Shown: positions 26,118 to 35,040, counted from the first letter of the stretch. The stretch: DNA of 64,000 bases from Arthrobacter sp. CAN_C5 (GCF_017875735.1 NZ_JAGGMZ010000001.1:496001-560000); one strand, 5' to 3'. Numbers and translations: made by a program. Notes: generated from the sequence alone by a model not told the origin.

Positions 26118-26187
26118 GTCGAAGTTTTGTTCCCGGCGATCGACGGCCCGGACGGTTGAGGACGACACAGACGGAGAAGGAGGCGCC

Positions 26188-27243
26188 ATGGCAGTGCAGA
26201 CTGCGCCTGCGCCCCCGCAGAGCCATCCCGCCGCCCCGTCGAAGCCACGTAGCCGACGCCGGATGCTCAAGCTGGGTGGGGCCGTGCTGGCGCTCGCCCT
26301 GGTCTGCGCCGCGTCCCTCGCGTTCGGATCCCGGCCCATCAGCTTCGACGTCCTGATCGCTGCGCTGACAGATTACGACCCGACCAACGGCGATCATGCG
26401 GTAGTCCATTCCAGGATTCCGCGCACCGTGACCGGTCTGATGGTGGGTGCCGCCCTCGGCCTCGCTGGTGCAGCCATGCAGGGAGTGGCCCGTAACCCGC
26501 TCGCCGACCCCGGCATCCTCGGCGTCAATGCGGGGGCAGCGCTTGCCATCGTGATGGGCATCTACCTCTTCGGTGTGGCCGACGTGAGCGGCTACATCTG
26601 GTTCGCCTTCGGCGGGGCGGCACTCGCCGCCGTCGTCGTCTACGCCATTGCCAGTCTGGGCAGGGAAGGCGCTTCCCCGCTCAAACTGGCGCTCGCCGGC
26701 GCAGCGCTCTCCGCCGGCCTGGGCAGTCTGATGAACGCCGTCCTGGTATCCAACCAGGAGACCCTCGACCGTTTCCGGTTCTGGCAGGTGGGAACCGTGT
26801 CAGGCCGGGGCTGGGACATCCTGCTTCCGGTGCTGCCGTCCCTGATCATCGGCACCCTGCTGACCCTCGCGACCGGAAAGGCCCTCAACAGCCTCTCCCT
26901 CGGCGACGACATCGCCCGGGGACTCGGCCAGAACGTTGCGGTGGCCCGCGGTGTCGCAGCCCTCGGCGTCGTCATTCTGTGCGGCGCTGCCACCGCTACC
27001 GCCGGGCCCATCGCCTTCGTCGGGCTGGTGATTCCCCACATCGTGCGGGTCCTCACCGGCCCCGACTACCGCTGGATTCTCCCGTTCTCGGTAGTACTGG
27101 CACCGGTGCTCCTGATCGGCGCCGACATTGTCGGCCGCCTGATCCTGCCCCCTGGCGAGGTGCAGGTGGGAATCATGACCGCCGTCATCGGCGCCCCGGT
27201 CTTCATCTGGCTGGTTCGAGCGCGGAAGCTGGCCCAGCTGTGA
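26188..27243 (+). CDS. Iron-siderophore ABC transporter permease (FecCD family)
   Basis: 351 residues, about nine to ten membrane spans. Family marks: RIPRTVTGLMVGAALGLAGA (residues 71-90), QGVARNPLADPGILGVNAGA, LGQNVAVARG and TAGPIAFVGLVIPHIVRVLT, the last containing the ATPase-contact region. It forms half of the membrane channel for ferric siderophores. ATG 26188 follows GGAGGCGCC. First gene of a four-gene operon with the next permease (4-base overlap), the ATPase and a siderophore-interacting reductase, all presumably iron-repressed through the upstream DtxR-like box. Confidence 0.95.
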   Translation: MAVQTAPAPPQSHPAAPSKPRSRRRMLKLGGAVLALALVCAASLAFGSRPISFDVLIAALTDYDPTNGDHAVVHSRIPRTVTGLMVGAALGLAGAAMQGVARNPLADPGILGVNAGAALAIVMGIYLFGVADVSGYIWFAFGGAALAAVVVYAIASLGREGASPLKLALAGAALSAGLGSLMNAVLVSNQETLDRFRFWQVGTVSGRGWDILLPVLPSLIIGTLLTLATGKALNSLSLGDDIARGLGQNVAVARGVAALGVVILCGAATATAGPIAFVGLVIPHIVRVLTGPDYRWILPFSVVLAPVLLIGADIVGRLILPPGEVQVGIMTAVIGAPVFIWLVRARKLAQL

Positions 27244-28322
27244 GCCTGCAGACCTCCCCGCCCGTCACGCCAACCGGCCCGGTGAGGAACACCCAGGCCA
27301 TCCTGAGCGGCGCCCGGCGGCACCAGTCGGCGCAACGCCGACGCGTGATCCTGATCCTCGCCGCGATCACCGCGGTGCTGTTTATCGTCAGCGTACTGCT
27401 CGGCAGCTACACGGTGACCATCCCCGATTTCTTCAGGATCCTCGGCGGTGCGGAGATCCCCGGGGCCACCTTCATCGTGATGGAGAACAAGCTGCCACGC
27501 GCGGTCATCGCTGTTCTGATCGGGGTGGCCTTCGGCCTCGCGGGCACTATCTTCCAGACCATGCTCCGCAACCCGCTCGCCAGTCCCGACATCATCGGGA
27601 TCAGCTACGGTGCCAGCGCCTCAGCGGTCGCGGCGATGGTGCTGTTCGGCGCGGCCGGGGTGGCCGTGTCCCTCTCCGCCCTCGTCGGGGCGCTGGCCGT
27701 CGCCGGCGCGATCTACCTGCTCTCCCGCCGCGGATCGGTGGCCGGGTACCGGCTCATCCTCGTGGGGATCGGGTTCGCCGCCGTCATGCACGCACTGGTC
27801 AGTTTCCTGCTGACCCGCACGGACATCCGCACCGCCTCGGATGCGATGGTCTGGCTGAATGGTTCCCTCAATTCGAGCAACTGGGACCGGGCCACCATCC
27901 TGTTCCTGGCCCTGCTGCTGCTGATTCCCGCCGCCGCGATCCTCTCCCGCGGACTGCGCGGACTGCGCGGACTGGAGCTCGGCGACGACACAGCAGCCAG
28001 CCTTGGACTGAGGGTGGAGCCGTCCCGGCTCGGCCTGATCACCGTGGGAGTGGCCCTCGCCGCCGTCGCCACAGCTGCGGCCGGCCCGGTGGCTTTCGTC
28101 GCTTTCCTCGCCGGCCCGATTGCCCGCCGTCTCGTCAAGGGCGCGGTGTCCCTCACCGCCGCCGGTCTGGTCGGCGCGGTCATCGTCCTTGCCGCTGATT
28201 TTGTGGCCGCCAATATGATTCCCGGTGTCTCGCTGCCGGTCGGAGTGGTGACGGGCGTCCTCGGCGCACCGTTCCTTCTCTGGCTGCTCGTCACCGCCAA
28301 CCGCTCAGGCCAGGGAGGCTGA
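27240..28322 (+). CDS. Iron-siderophore ABC transporter permease (FecCD family)
   Basis: 360 residues, the partner of the preceding permease, with KLPRAVIAVLIGVAFGLAGT, QTMLRNPLASPDIIGISYGA and ATAAAGPVAFVAFLAGPIAR. The start is GTG 27240, which overlaps the previous stop codon and gives a product starting VSLQTSPPVTP; the open frame extends further upstream inside the first permease gene, but the overlap is the natural start for coupled translation. Confidence 0.94.
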   Translation: MSLQTSPPVTPTGPVRNTQAILSGARRHQSAQRRRVILILAAITAVLFIVSVLLGSYTVTIPDFFRILGGAEIPGATFIVMENKLPRAVIAVLIGVAFGLAGTIFQTMLRNPLASPDIIGISYGASASAVAAMVLFGAAGVAVSLSALVGALAVAGAIYLLSRRGSVAGYRLILVGIGFAAVMHALVSFLLTRTDIRTASDAMVWLNGSLNSSNWDRATILFLALLLLIPAAAILSRGLRGLRGLELGDDTAASLGLRVEPSRLGLITVGVALAAVATAAAGPVAFVAFLAGPIARRLVKGAVSLTAAGLVGAVIVLAADFVAANMIPGVSLPVGVVTGVLGAPFLLWLLVTANRSGQGG

Positions 28323-28323
28323 T

Positions 28324-29211
28324 ATGGCATTGACCGCCAGCGAGCTGACACTCGCCTACGACGACCGCAAAGTGGTCCAGGACCTCACCCTGGAGTTGCT
28401 GGCCGGCAAGGTGACCGTGATTGTCGGCGCCAACGCCTGCGGCAAGTCAACGCTCCTCCGCGGGCTGGCCCGACTGCTGAAGCCATCCGCCGGCGTCGTC
28501 AGCCTCGACGGCAAGGACATCCATTCGCTGTCCACCCGCGCCGTCGCACGCACCCTGGGCTTGCTGCCCCAGACCCCGGTGGCACCGGATGGCATCACCG
28601 TCGCGGACCTGGTGGGCCGCGGACGCTACCCCCACCAGGGTTGGTTCCGCCAGTGGACCGACGACGACGACGCCGCCGTCGCCGCAGCGCTGGAAGCCAC
28701 CGACACCCTTGAGCTGGCGGACCGTTTCGTCGACGAACTTTCCGGCGGCCAGCGGCAGCGCGTCTGGATCGCGATGGCGCTGGCCCAGCAGGCCGACATC
28801 CTGCTCCTGGATGAACCCACTACCTTCCTCGACGTCACCCACCAGGTGGAGGTGCTCGACCTCATCACCGACCTGAACCGGCGCGACGGCACCACCGTGG
28901 CCATCGTGCTCCACGACCTCAACCTTGCGGCACGCTACGCCGACCACCTCATCGCCATGACCGACGGCCGGATCGCCGCCCAGGGGAGCCCCGCCGAGGT
29001 GGTCACCGAGGAGACGGTGACAGCCGTCTTCGGCCTGCGATGCCGGGTCATCCCGGACCCCGTGTCCGGCACGCCCATGGTGGTCCCGGTCGGCCGGCAC
29101 CACTCCGGCGACGGAAGCACTCCCGCAGCACCCGAATCGACCACCGGGCAGGGGTTCCTGCCTAACCCGCAGGACACGCTGTCCGCGCACTATCTGGAGG
29201 CAGCATCATGA
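28324..29211 (+). CDS. Iron-siderophore ABC transporter ATP-binding protein (FepC-like)
   Basis: 295 residues. Walker A GANACGKST is at 35-43 (an A-C in place of the more usual G-S or G-A, as in many FepC relatives), signature [19 protein letters not shown] near 140 and Walker B ILLLDEPTTFLD near 160, then the switch histidine in VLHDLNLAAR. It energises the two FecCD permeases. The C-terminal 40 residues are an extension rich in Gly, Ser and Pro. The start follows the permease stop by one base; its own stop overlaps the next gene. Confidence 0.95.
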   Translation: MALTASELTLAYDDRKVVQDLTLELLAGKVTVIVGANACGKSTLLRGLARLLKPSAGVVSLDGKDIHSLSTRAVARTLGLLPQTPVAPDGITVADLVGRGRYPHQGWFRQWTDDDDAAVAAALEATDTLELADRFVDELSGGQRQRVWIAMALAQQADILLLDEPTTFLDVTHQVEVLDLITDLNRRDGTTVAIVLHDLNLAARYADHLIAMTDGRIAAQGSPAEVVTEETVTAVFGLRCRVIPDPVSGTPMVVPVGRHHSGDGSTPAAPESTTGQGFLPNPQDTLSAHYLEAAS

Positions 29212-30344
29212 CCGAAGTCAGCAACCGGACCGCCCGGCCGGGCCAGCGGACCGCGCAGCGCACCGAGTCCGCCGCCGCGGCAGTGACGGCGTTCGACGTC
29301 GTCGTCACCCGGGTGCAACGCCTCAGCGACAACTTCCAGCGGATCACCTTCGGGGGAGCCCACCTCCGGGACTTCGGCGTCCTGGGTCCCACCCTCGACC
29401 TGCGGATCAAGGTGATGATCCCTGCCACGCGCGACGGCGACGCGCCCCGGCTGAACCTGCGCGAACTGCTCGAGGCGCCCACCGACGGGCCCGGCTGGTA
29501 TCAGCAGTGGCTCGCCATGGACCCCGCCGAGCGTGGGTCGATGCGCACCTACACGGTCCGGGAAACCCGGTGCGGCGCCGAAGAGCCCGAAATTGACGTC
29601 GACTTCGTCATGCACTTCGATGCCGACGGCAACGGGGGGCCGGCATCGCTATGGGCCGCCGCGGCTACCCCCGGCGACCGGATCTGGGTGATCGGCCCGA
29701 ACGTCCACGCCGCCACCTGCACCACCGCCGGCTCCTACGGCGGTATCGAATGGCGTCCCGGACTGGCCCAGCACGTGTTGCTCGCCGGTGACGAGACAGC
29801 CGTCCCCGCCATCAGCGCCATCCTGGAATCCCTCCCCGCCGACATTGGCGGACATGCGTTCCTTGAGGTGCCGGACCCCTCCGATTTCCAGGAGGTCGGA
29901 ACCACCTCAGCGGTCAAGATTACCTGGCTGGCCCGGGGGACCCGGCCCCACGGGGAACTCCTCGACGCCGCAGTGCGCGACGCCGTCCGGGTGCCGGGCT
30001 GGGTGTCCCTGGCCGCGCCCTTCGCCGTCGGTGTGGATCCCAGTTCACGGGCGGGGCTGACTCTCGCCGCGGCGGCTGCCGCCGCTGCAGGACCAGAGCC
30101 CGAGGAAGTCAACATCGACGAGACGATCCTGTGGGAAACCCCGCAGCGGCTCAACGCCTCAACGCTGAATATGTCGATGAACCCGGACCGGCCCTCCGGT
30201 GCACTCCCGTTCTACGCCTGGATTGCCGGCGAGGCCGCCGTGGTGCGCGGGCTCCGGCGCTACCTGGTCCGTGACGTGGGCATCGACCGCAAGCAGGTGG
30301 CTTTCATGGGTTACTGGCGACGTGGACGGTCTGAATTAACCTAA
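29208..30344 (+). CDS. Siderophore-interacting protein (FAD-dependent ferric-siderophore reductase)
   Basis: 378 residues. The FAD-binding motif MRTYTVRE (about residues 111-118) and the SIP C-terminal domain (FLEVPDPSDFQE, ALPFYAWIAGEAAVVRGLRRYLVRD) identify the ViuB/YqjH-type family, which reduces Fe(III)-siderophore in the cytoplasm to release iron. A long insert of Ala-rich residues around 280-300 separates the NAD-binding part. The ATGA overlap with the ATPase gene makes it the last gene of the iron operon: import and reduction are encoded together. Confidence 0.94.
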   Translation: MTEVSNRTARPGQRTAQRTESAAAAVTAFDVVVTRVQRLSDNFQRITFGGAHLRDFGVLGPTLDLRIKVMIPATRDGDAPRLNLRELLEAPTDGPGWYQQWLAMDPAERGSMRTYTVRETRCGAEEPEIDVDFVMHFDADGNGGPASLWAAAATPGDRIWVIGPNVHAATCTTAGSYGGIEWRPGLAQHVLLAGDETAVPAISAILESLPADIGGHAFLEVPDPSDFQEVGTTSAVKITWLARGTRPHGELLDAAVRDAVRVPGWVSLAAPFAVGVDPSSRAGLTLAAAAAAAAGPEPEEVNIDETILWETPQRLNASTLNMSMNPDRPSGALPFYAWIAGEAAVVRGLRRYLVRDVGIDRKQVAFMGYWRRGRSELT

Positions 30345-30372
30345 TCGCCACGCTCTAACCGAAGTAACGAAA

Positions 30373-30401
30373 TTGTAACTCTTTAGCAACTCGCCTACGC
30401 T
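30373..30401 (+). promoter_or_regulatory. Probable promoter of the M23 peptidase transcript
   Basis: TTGTAA at 30373-30378 and TACGCT at 30396-30401 are separated by 17 bases, a good housekeeping-type arrangement. Transcription would start near 30408 and give a leader of about 230 bases that holds the riboswitch. Confidence 0.5.
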
Positions 30402-30429
30402 GGTGGGAGCTAACCGCATTTTTTTGGCT

Positions 30430-30625
30430 CTCCGTCTGCACGCCTGACCCTGCCAGCAGCCGGCCCCCAATTCATCGTGGCAGGGGTGGAGGATTGCCTT
30501 CCGGCAGCCTTGGCTGACCAAAGCGCCGTTGCCCTCCGCGGATCTTACCTCCCTCTCGCGGGAGTCGCAGCAGTGGACCGAGCCCTCCTGTGCTCGAATC
30601 CGACAGCTATCCCCACCGGCGTTGA
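30430..30625 (+). promoter_or_regulatory. Probable c-di-AMP (ydaO/yuaA) riboswitch
   Basis: The 3' end is the diagnostic part: CGAATCCGACAGCTA at 30595-30609, then CCCC and CCGGCGTTGAGAG, nearly identical to the conserved ydaO 3' core. The middle carries GGCAGGGGTGGAGGATTGCC (30479-30498), matching the GGGGUGAA..CC element. CGCC near 30441 can pair with GGCG near 30619 to close the aptamer. In actinobacteria this class precedes cell-wall hydrolase genes such as rpfA, which fits the M23 gene 15 bases downstream. The 5' limit is approximate. Confidence 0.78.
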
Positions 30626-30639
30626 GAGAGGTAATCGTT

Positions 30640-31329
30640 GTGCTTCAACCGGTCACGTCCGGACGCCGCCGCGCGCCCGCCCAGCCCACATCCACCCGCC
30701 GGTCCGCCACATTGGCCACCGTTGCTCTCGCTGCGGCAGCGGGAATCGCGCTGACTGCATTCTTCCCTTCCCCGGAGGTGTCGCCCACGGCGACTCCCAC
30801 CGCAGGCGATGGCCCCGCCGTGGCAGCGCCCGTCACCGCTGATGTCCAGGCCGTGATCGACTTCGGCAGGGAATCACCGCAGGCCACCACCGCGACCAAG
30901 GCACCCAAGACCACTGTCCTGTCCACGCCCGTCGACGACGCCGCGTTCGCCCCACCCATCAAGGGCGCAGCAATCGCCTCGTCATTCGGGTACCGGGTCA
31001 ACCCCATGGGTGGATTCGGCAACGAGCTGCACACCGGAACCGACTACGCCGGCGCCTGCGGCACGCCCGTTCTGGCCTCGCGGGCCGGCACGGTGGTCGA
31101 ATCAGGGTGGCACGCCTATGGGGGAGGCCAGCGGATCGGGGTGGACCACGGCGGCGGTCTGGAAACCTCCTACAACCACCTGAGCGTGCTCGGCGTCAAC
31201 GTCGGCACGAAGGTATCCAAGGGGCAGAACGTGGGCGCGGTCGGCAACACCGGCAACTCGACCGGCTGCCATCTCCACTTCGAACTCCTGGTCGACGGCG
31301 AGAAAGTTGACCCGCAAAGCAGGCTCTAG
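30640..31329 (+). CDS. M23 family metallopeptidase (LytM-like cell wall endopeptidase)
   Basis: 229 residues. One N-terminal membrane span or signal segment (SATLATVALAAAAGIALTAF), a Thr/Pro/Ala-rich linker, then a LytM domain from about residue 110: zinc ligands in NELHTGTDYAGACGTPV (H and D), and the HLHF motif near the C-terminus with the preceding NTGNSTGCHLHFELLVDG. It should cut peptidoglycan cross-bridges outside the membrane. The start is GTG 30640, eight bases after AGAGAGG. The long leader with a c-di-AMP aptamer suggests shut-off when c-di-AMP is high. Confidence 0.9.
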   Translation: MLQPVTSGRRRAPAQPTSTRRSATLATVALAAAAGIALTAFFPSPEVSPTATPTAGDGPAVAAPVTADVQAVIDFGRESPQATTATKAPKTTVLSTPVDDAAFAPPIKGAAIASSFGYRVNPMGGFGNELHTGTDYAGACGTPVLASRAGTVVESGWHAYGGGQRIGVDHGGGLETSYNHLSVLGVNVGTKVSKGQNVGAVGNTGNSTGCHLHFELLVDGEKVDPQSRL

Positions 31330-31378
31330 CAGGATGACCCAGCCTTACGGCGTCGGGCTCCACGGCGAACATCCCGCC

Positions 31379-31454
31379 ATTTTCCCGCCGACCGGGCCCA
31401 GCCAATGGGATTGTCCAGACAATCCCATTGACCGCGACGGGCCAGTGGGAAAAT
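31379..31454. repeat. Nested intergenic palindrome (terminator or repeat element)
   Basis: An inner perfect stem, CAATGGGATTGT/ACAATCCCATTG (31403-31414 and 31419-31430) with a CCAG loop, sits inside an outer pair ATTTTCCC/GGGAAAAT (31379-31386 and 31447-31454); the 16-base stretches between are not paired. It lies between two convergent genes (M23 peptidase and lipid kinase). Confidence 0.8.
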
Positions 31455-31481
31455 TTGCAACCCGGTCAGGCTGGAACCGCC

Positions 31482-32444
31482 CTAGGGCGTCGGGTTGGTG
31501 ACTACCGCTGGGTCTTTCTTGCCGTAGGGCATCCGCAACCGCAACGAGTTCGGGTCCACCCGCAGGGCCATGTGCGTTCCCTTGCCGAGGGGGTCCCCAT
31601 CGAGCTGGATCTCCTGCGGCTCGTCCAGCTCGATTTCGGCGGTCTTGCACTGGAAGTACTCCAGCGACGGGTCCTTGCCCTTGCCCCGGGCGAACAGCTT
31701 GCCCACGACGCCGAACCAGCCCAGCCGGCCGTTCGGGGCCACGGTCATAATGTCGAGCAGCCCGTCGTCGATCTTTGCTCCCGGGAAGATCTCCAGGCCG
31801 CCCATGATCTTGCCGCAGTTTCCGCCCATCACGCTGCGCAGCCGGCGGGTGATCGTTTCGCCGCCGTCGAGCGTGATCCGGGTGCGGGCGGGCTTGCCGC
31901 CGAGGTTCCGGATGCCGGCGTCGACGTAGGCCAGCCAGCCCACCTTGTCCTTCAGATCATCGCGGGTATCGGCCATGATCGACGCGTCGAAGCCCAGCCC
32001 GGCCATCACCAGGAACACGTGGGAGTCCTGGGCGCGGTCCACGGTGACATGGACAACGTCGACGTCGCGTTCGGTGCCGAAGAGGGCGGCCTTGGCGGCC
32101 TGCTGCGGGTTGTCGACGGCAATGTCCAGGTTCCGGGCCAACAGGTTGCCGGTGCCGAGCGGGATCAGCCCCAGGGCGACCCCCGTGCCAGCCACCACCT
32201 CGGCGACGCAGCGGACCGTTCCGTCTCCGCCGGCGGCAATGACGACGTCGACGCCGGCGTCGACCGCCTCCTGGGCCTGGCCGCGGCCTGGATCGTCGAC
32301 GCTGGTCTCCAGATACAGGACGTCTTCCCAGCCCTCGGCCGTGCAGAGCTCCGAAACGATCGCACGAATGTCAGCGCCGGTGTTCTTGACCGGGTTGATG
32401 ATCAGCGCGGCGCGCTTGGCCCGGGTATCGGAGGGCTGGGTCAT
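31482..32444 (-). CDS. Diacylglycerol/sphingosine kinase family lipid kinase (YegS/DgkB-like)
   Basis: 320-residue cytoplasmic enzyme of the DAGK catalytic family. The nucleotide-binding GGDGT motif is at residues 72-76 and PLGTGN at 95-100; the C-terminal beta domain ends in HMALRVDPNSLRLRMPY. It phosphorylates a lipid hydroxyl (diacylglycerol or similar) with ATP; the exact lipid is unknown. The start is ATG 32444, with AAGGAC five bases upstream; the frame running to 32534 has no start signal. It diverges from the GDSL hydrolase gene. Confidence 0.9.
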   Translation of the reverse strand: MTQPSDTRAKRAALIINPVKNTGADIRAIVSELCTAEGWEDVLYLETSVDDPGRGQAQEAVDAGVDVVIAAGGDGTVRCVAEVVAGTGVALGLIPLGTGNLLARNLDIAVDNPQQAAKAALFGTERDVDVVHVTVDRAQDSHVFLVMAGLGFDASIMADTRDDLKDKVGWLAYVDAGIRNLGGKPARTRITLDGGETITRRLRSVMGGNCGKIMGGLEIFPGAKIDDGLLDIMTVAPNGRLGWFGVVGKLFARGKGKDPSLEYFQCKTAEIELDEPQEIQLDGDPLGKGTHMALRVDPNSLRLRMPYGKKDPAVVTNPTP

Positions 32445-32553
32445 GATGTCCTTCTTGGCTGAATGGATCTGGGGGCGGGGATACTGCACGGAGAAGTTGT
32501 CAGCATACTTGCTACCCACCTTATCCCCCGGCAAGAGCAGGTAGCCTCGTCTA

Positions 32554-33324
32554 GTGGAATTCTCTCAGCGTTATGTGGCCCTTGGCGATTCGTTTACCGA
32601 AGGTGTCGGCGACTGGCATGCCGCGAGCCCCAACGGGGTGCGCGGGTGGGCGGACCGGGTGGCCCAGCAGCTGATCCTCGCCGACAGCACCTGGGGGTAC
32701 GCGAACCTTGCGGTCCGTGGGAAGAAGGTGCGCCAGGTGCTCGACGAGCAGGTGGACCGTGCACTCGCCCTGGAGCCCACCTTGATCACCGTCTACGCTG
32801 GCGGCAATGACATCCTGCGGCCACGCATCGACATCGACGCGCTGATGGCAGCGTACGACGACGGCGTGGCCCGGCTGGCGGGCTCGGGCGCCGCCGTCGT
32901 GCTGTTCACCGGGTTCGACTCAGTGGGTTCGGCGGTGTTCGGGAAGACCCGCGGCCGGACCGCCATCTACAACGAACTGGTCCGTGAGATCGCCGACCGC
33001 CACCACGCCGATGTGGTGGACTACTGGCGGTTCAGGGAGTTCCAGAACTGGGGTTACTGGGACACCGACCGGATGCACATGTCCGCCGCCGGTCACACAC
33101 TGATGGCCAAACGGGTCCTCGAAGTGCTGCGGGCCTCCCACGAGATTGACCTGCCCGAGCTGGAGGCTGCGCCGGCCGTGTCCCGAATCGATCAGTTGCG
33201 GGCCGACGCCCAGTGGGCCCGGGACTACCTCTCACCCTGGGTGGGCCGCCGGCTGCGTGGGGTCTCGTCGGGGGATGTGCTGACGGCCAAGTACCCGGAG
33301 CTGACTCGCCCGGTGTGGCAGTAG
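32554..33324 (+). CDS. SGNH/GDSL family hydrolase
   Basis: 256 residues without signal peptide. All four SGNH blocks are present: GDSF (11-14, nucleophile Ser13), the block II glycine in NLAVRGKK, GGND near residue 90, and block V DRMHMS with the catalytic Asp and His near residue 170. It is an esterase or lipase of unknown substrate. The start is GTG 32554; no strong ribosome binding site precedes it. The neighbour (divergent) is a lipid kinase, but a functional link is not shown. Confidence 0.88.
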   Translation: MEFSQRYVALGDSFTEGVGDWHAASPNGVRGWADRVAQQLILADSTWGYANLAVRGKKVRQVLDEQVDRALALEPTLITVYAGGNDILRPRIDIDALMAAYDDGVARLAGSGAAVVLFTGFDSVGSAVFGKTRGRTAIYNELVREIADRHHADVVDYWRFREFQNWGYWDTDRMHMSAAGHTLMAKRVLEVLRASHEIDLPELEAAPAVSRIDQLRADAQWARDYLSPWVGRRLRGVSSGDVLTAKYPELTRPVWQ

Positions 33325-33380
33325 TCACCGAAGCCTTCGCGGGCAGGAGCGTGCGACACGGTGTGTGCCAGAATGACGAG

Positions 33381-33878
33381 ATGAATGGTGTCAGGTGGTT
33401 GAATCCCGAAGAGCGGCAGGCCTGGCTGGCGCTCTACGCGGTAACCACCATCCTTCCGGGATCCCTTGATGGGCACCTGTTCCGGCAGGCGAAAATCACT
33501 CTCTTCGACTACCACGTCCTCGCGATGCTCTCCGAGGCCGAAGAGCTGACCCTCGCCATGAGCGACCTTGCGGCCCGGTCGAATGCCTCCCTGTCCCGGC
33601 TCAGCCACGTAGTGAAGAAGCTGGAGCAGCGGGGCTGGGTGTCCCGCAGCCCCAGCGCCGTCGACGGCCGCGTGACCACCGCCACCATCACGGACGACGG
33701 GCTGAAAAATCTCAAGTCGCTGGCCCGCAAGCATGTGGAGCACGTGCGGCAGGCAGTCTTTGATGCACTGACCGACGACGACGTCCGGGACCTGGAGCGG
33801 ATCGGCAAGAAGATCCTCGCCAGCCTCGACGACACCCACTGGATCCTGAACGAACCCTCACCTGGAGTACAACCGTGA
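33381..33878 (+). CDS. MarR family transcriptional regulator
   Basis: 165 residues with the winged helix typical of Mar[21 protein letters not shown] (recognition helix) and the wing [24 protein letters not shown] 33381 is used; the longer frame to 33213 runs inside the GDSL gene. GACGAG just upstream is a weak ribosome binding site. Its TGA overlaps the GTG of the next gene (a nucleotidyltransferase-like gene), so the two are translationally coupled. The ligand is unknown. Confidence 0.9.
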   Translation: MNGVRWLNPEERQAWLALYAVTTILPGSLDGHLFRQAKITLFDYHVLAMLSEAEELTLAMSDLAARSNASLSRLSHVVKKLEQRGWVSRSPSAVDGRVTTATITDDGLKNLKSLARKHVEHVRQAVFDALTDDDVRDLERIGKKILASLDDTHWILNEPSPGVQP

Positions 33879-34997
33879 AGCCACCTTCAGTCCTCGCCAT
33901 TGTCTTGGCCGGAGGGTCGGGCGGCCGGCTGGGAACGCTGACTGACAAGCGTGCCAAACCGGCCCTGCCCGTCGCCGGCACCTACCGCCTGATTGACATC
34001 CCGCTGTCCAACCTGCACAAACAGCGGGTTTTCGGATGTCTGGATGGTGCAGCAGTATCAGCCGAACTCCCTCAACGATCACCTGGCCAACGGCAGGCAC
34101 TGGGATCTCGACCGGACCAACGGGGGCCTGCGCGTGATGCCCCCGTTCGAGGGGCGGGACGGCGAAGGGTTTGCCGACGGCAACGCCGACAGCCTGCACC
34201 GGCAGGCAGCATTCATCAGGGAGTTCAACCCCGATCTGGTGCTTCTGCTCAGCGCTGACCACCTGTACCAGCTGGACTTCCGCGACGTCGTCCAGACTCA
34301 CCTGGACGCCGGGGCCACCGCAACGATCGTGACGACACGGTTCGACGGCGACGCCTCCGACCACGGGGTGGTGGAGGTGTCCGATGGTGCCGTGACCGGC
34401 TTCGAATACAAGCCCGAGAAGCCAAAAACGGACCTGGTTGCCACCGAAGTGTTCCTGTTCGACGCCATGCACCTGCTGGACACCCTGGAGGAGCTGGAGA
34501 AGGAAGAGGGCGGCCTCGACGATTACGGGGACCAGTTGCTGCCCCACCTGGTGGAACACTCGACCGTGGTGGAGCACCGCCTCGAGGGGTACTGGCTGGA
34601 TCTGGGGACCCCCGATAACTACCACCGCGCGCACATGGAACTGCTCGATGGCGAGGGCCTGCGGTTCGACGACCCCGCCTGGCCCATCATCACCGGCAGC
34701 CCCCGGCGTGTGCCCGCGTTCGTGGGAAAGGGCGCCGTCGTCGCCGATTCGATGCTGGCACCCGGCAGCAAGGTTTTCGGCGAGGTCACCCACAGCGTGA
34801 TCGGGCCGGACACGGTCGTGGAAGCTGGCGCCGTCGTCGTTGATTCAATCCTGCTGGACGGTGTCACCGTCCCGGCGGGCGCCCGGGTTCATCGCTCAAT
34901 CGTGGACTCCGGTGCCACACTCCACGTTGGCGCCCGGATCGGCAGCGACGTCGCTGTCACGGTGGTGGATCGCGACGGCGACATCACCAGCGATTAG
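33875..34997 (+). pseudogene. Glucose-1-phosphate adenylyltransferase (GlgC)-like gene, frameshifted
   Basis: The first 48 codons (GTG 33875, product starting [20 protein letters not shown], with the nucleotide-binding GGSGGRLG loop) stop matching after IDIPLSNLH. The other frame then continues without loss: [20 protein letters not shown], the HLYQLDFRDVVQTHLD core, GYWLDLGTPDNY and a C-terminal hexapeptide-type beta helix (GAVVADSMLAPGSKV). One extra A in the AAA run at 34019-34021 accounts for the break; without it the protein would be about 373 residues. It overlaps the MarR stop codon. Either a recent mutation or a sequencing error; no programmed shift signal is seen. Confidence 0.88.
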
Positions 34998-35040
34998 CCA
35001 TAACCGGCGCCAACTCCTAGAATGGAAGGGCATCAGGTGG

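Noticed and set aside
34010-34030. Programmed ribosomal frameshift in the GlgC-like gene
   Set aside because: CAAACAGC is not a known slippery heptamer, and no downstream stem-loop or upstream Shine-Dalgarno-like element is apparent; a simple insertion fits better.
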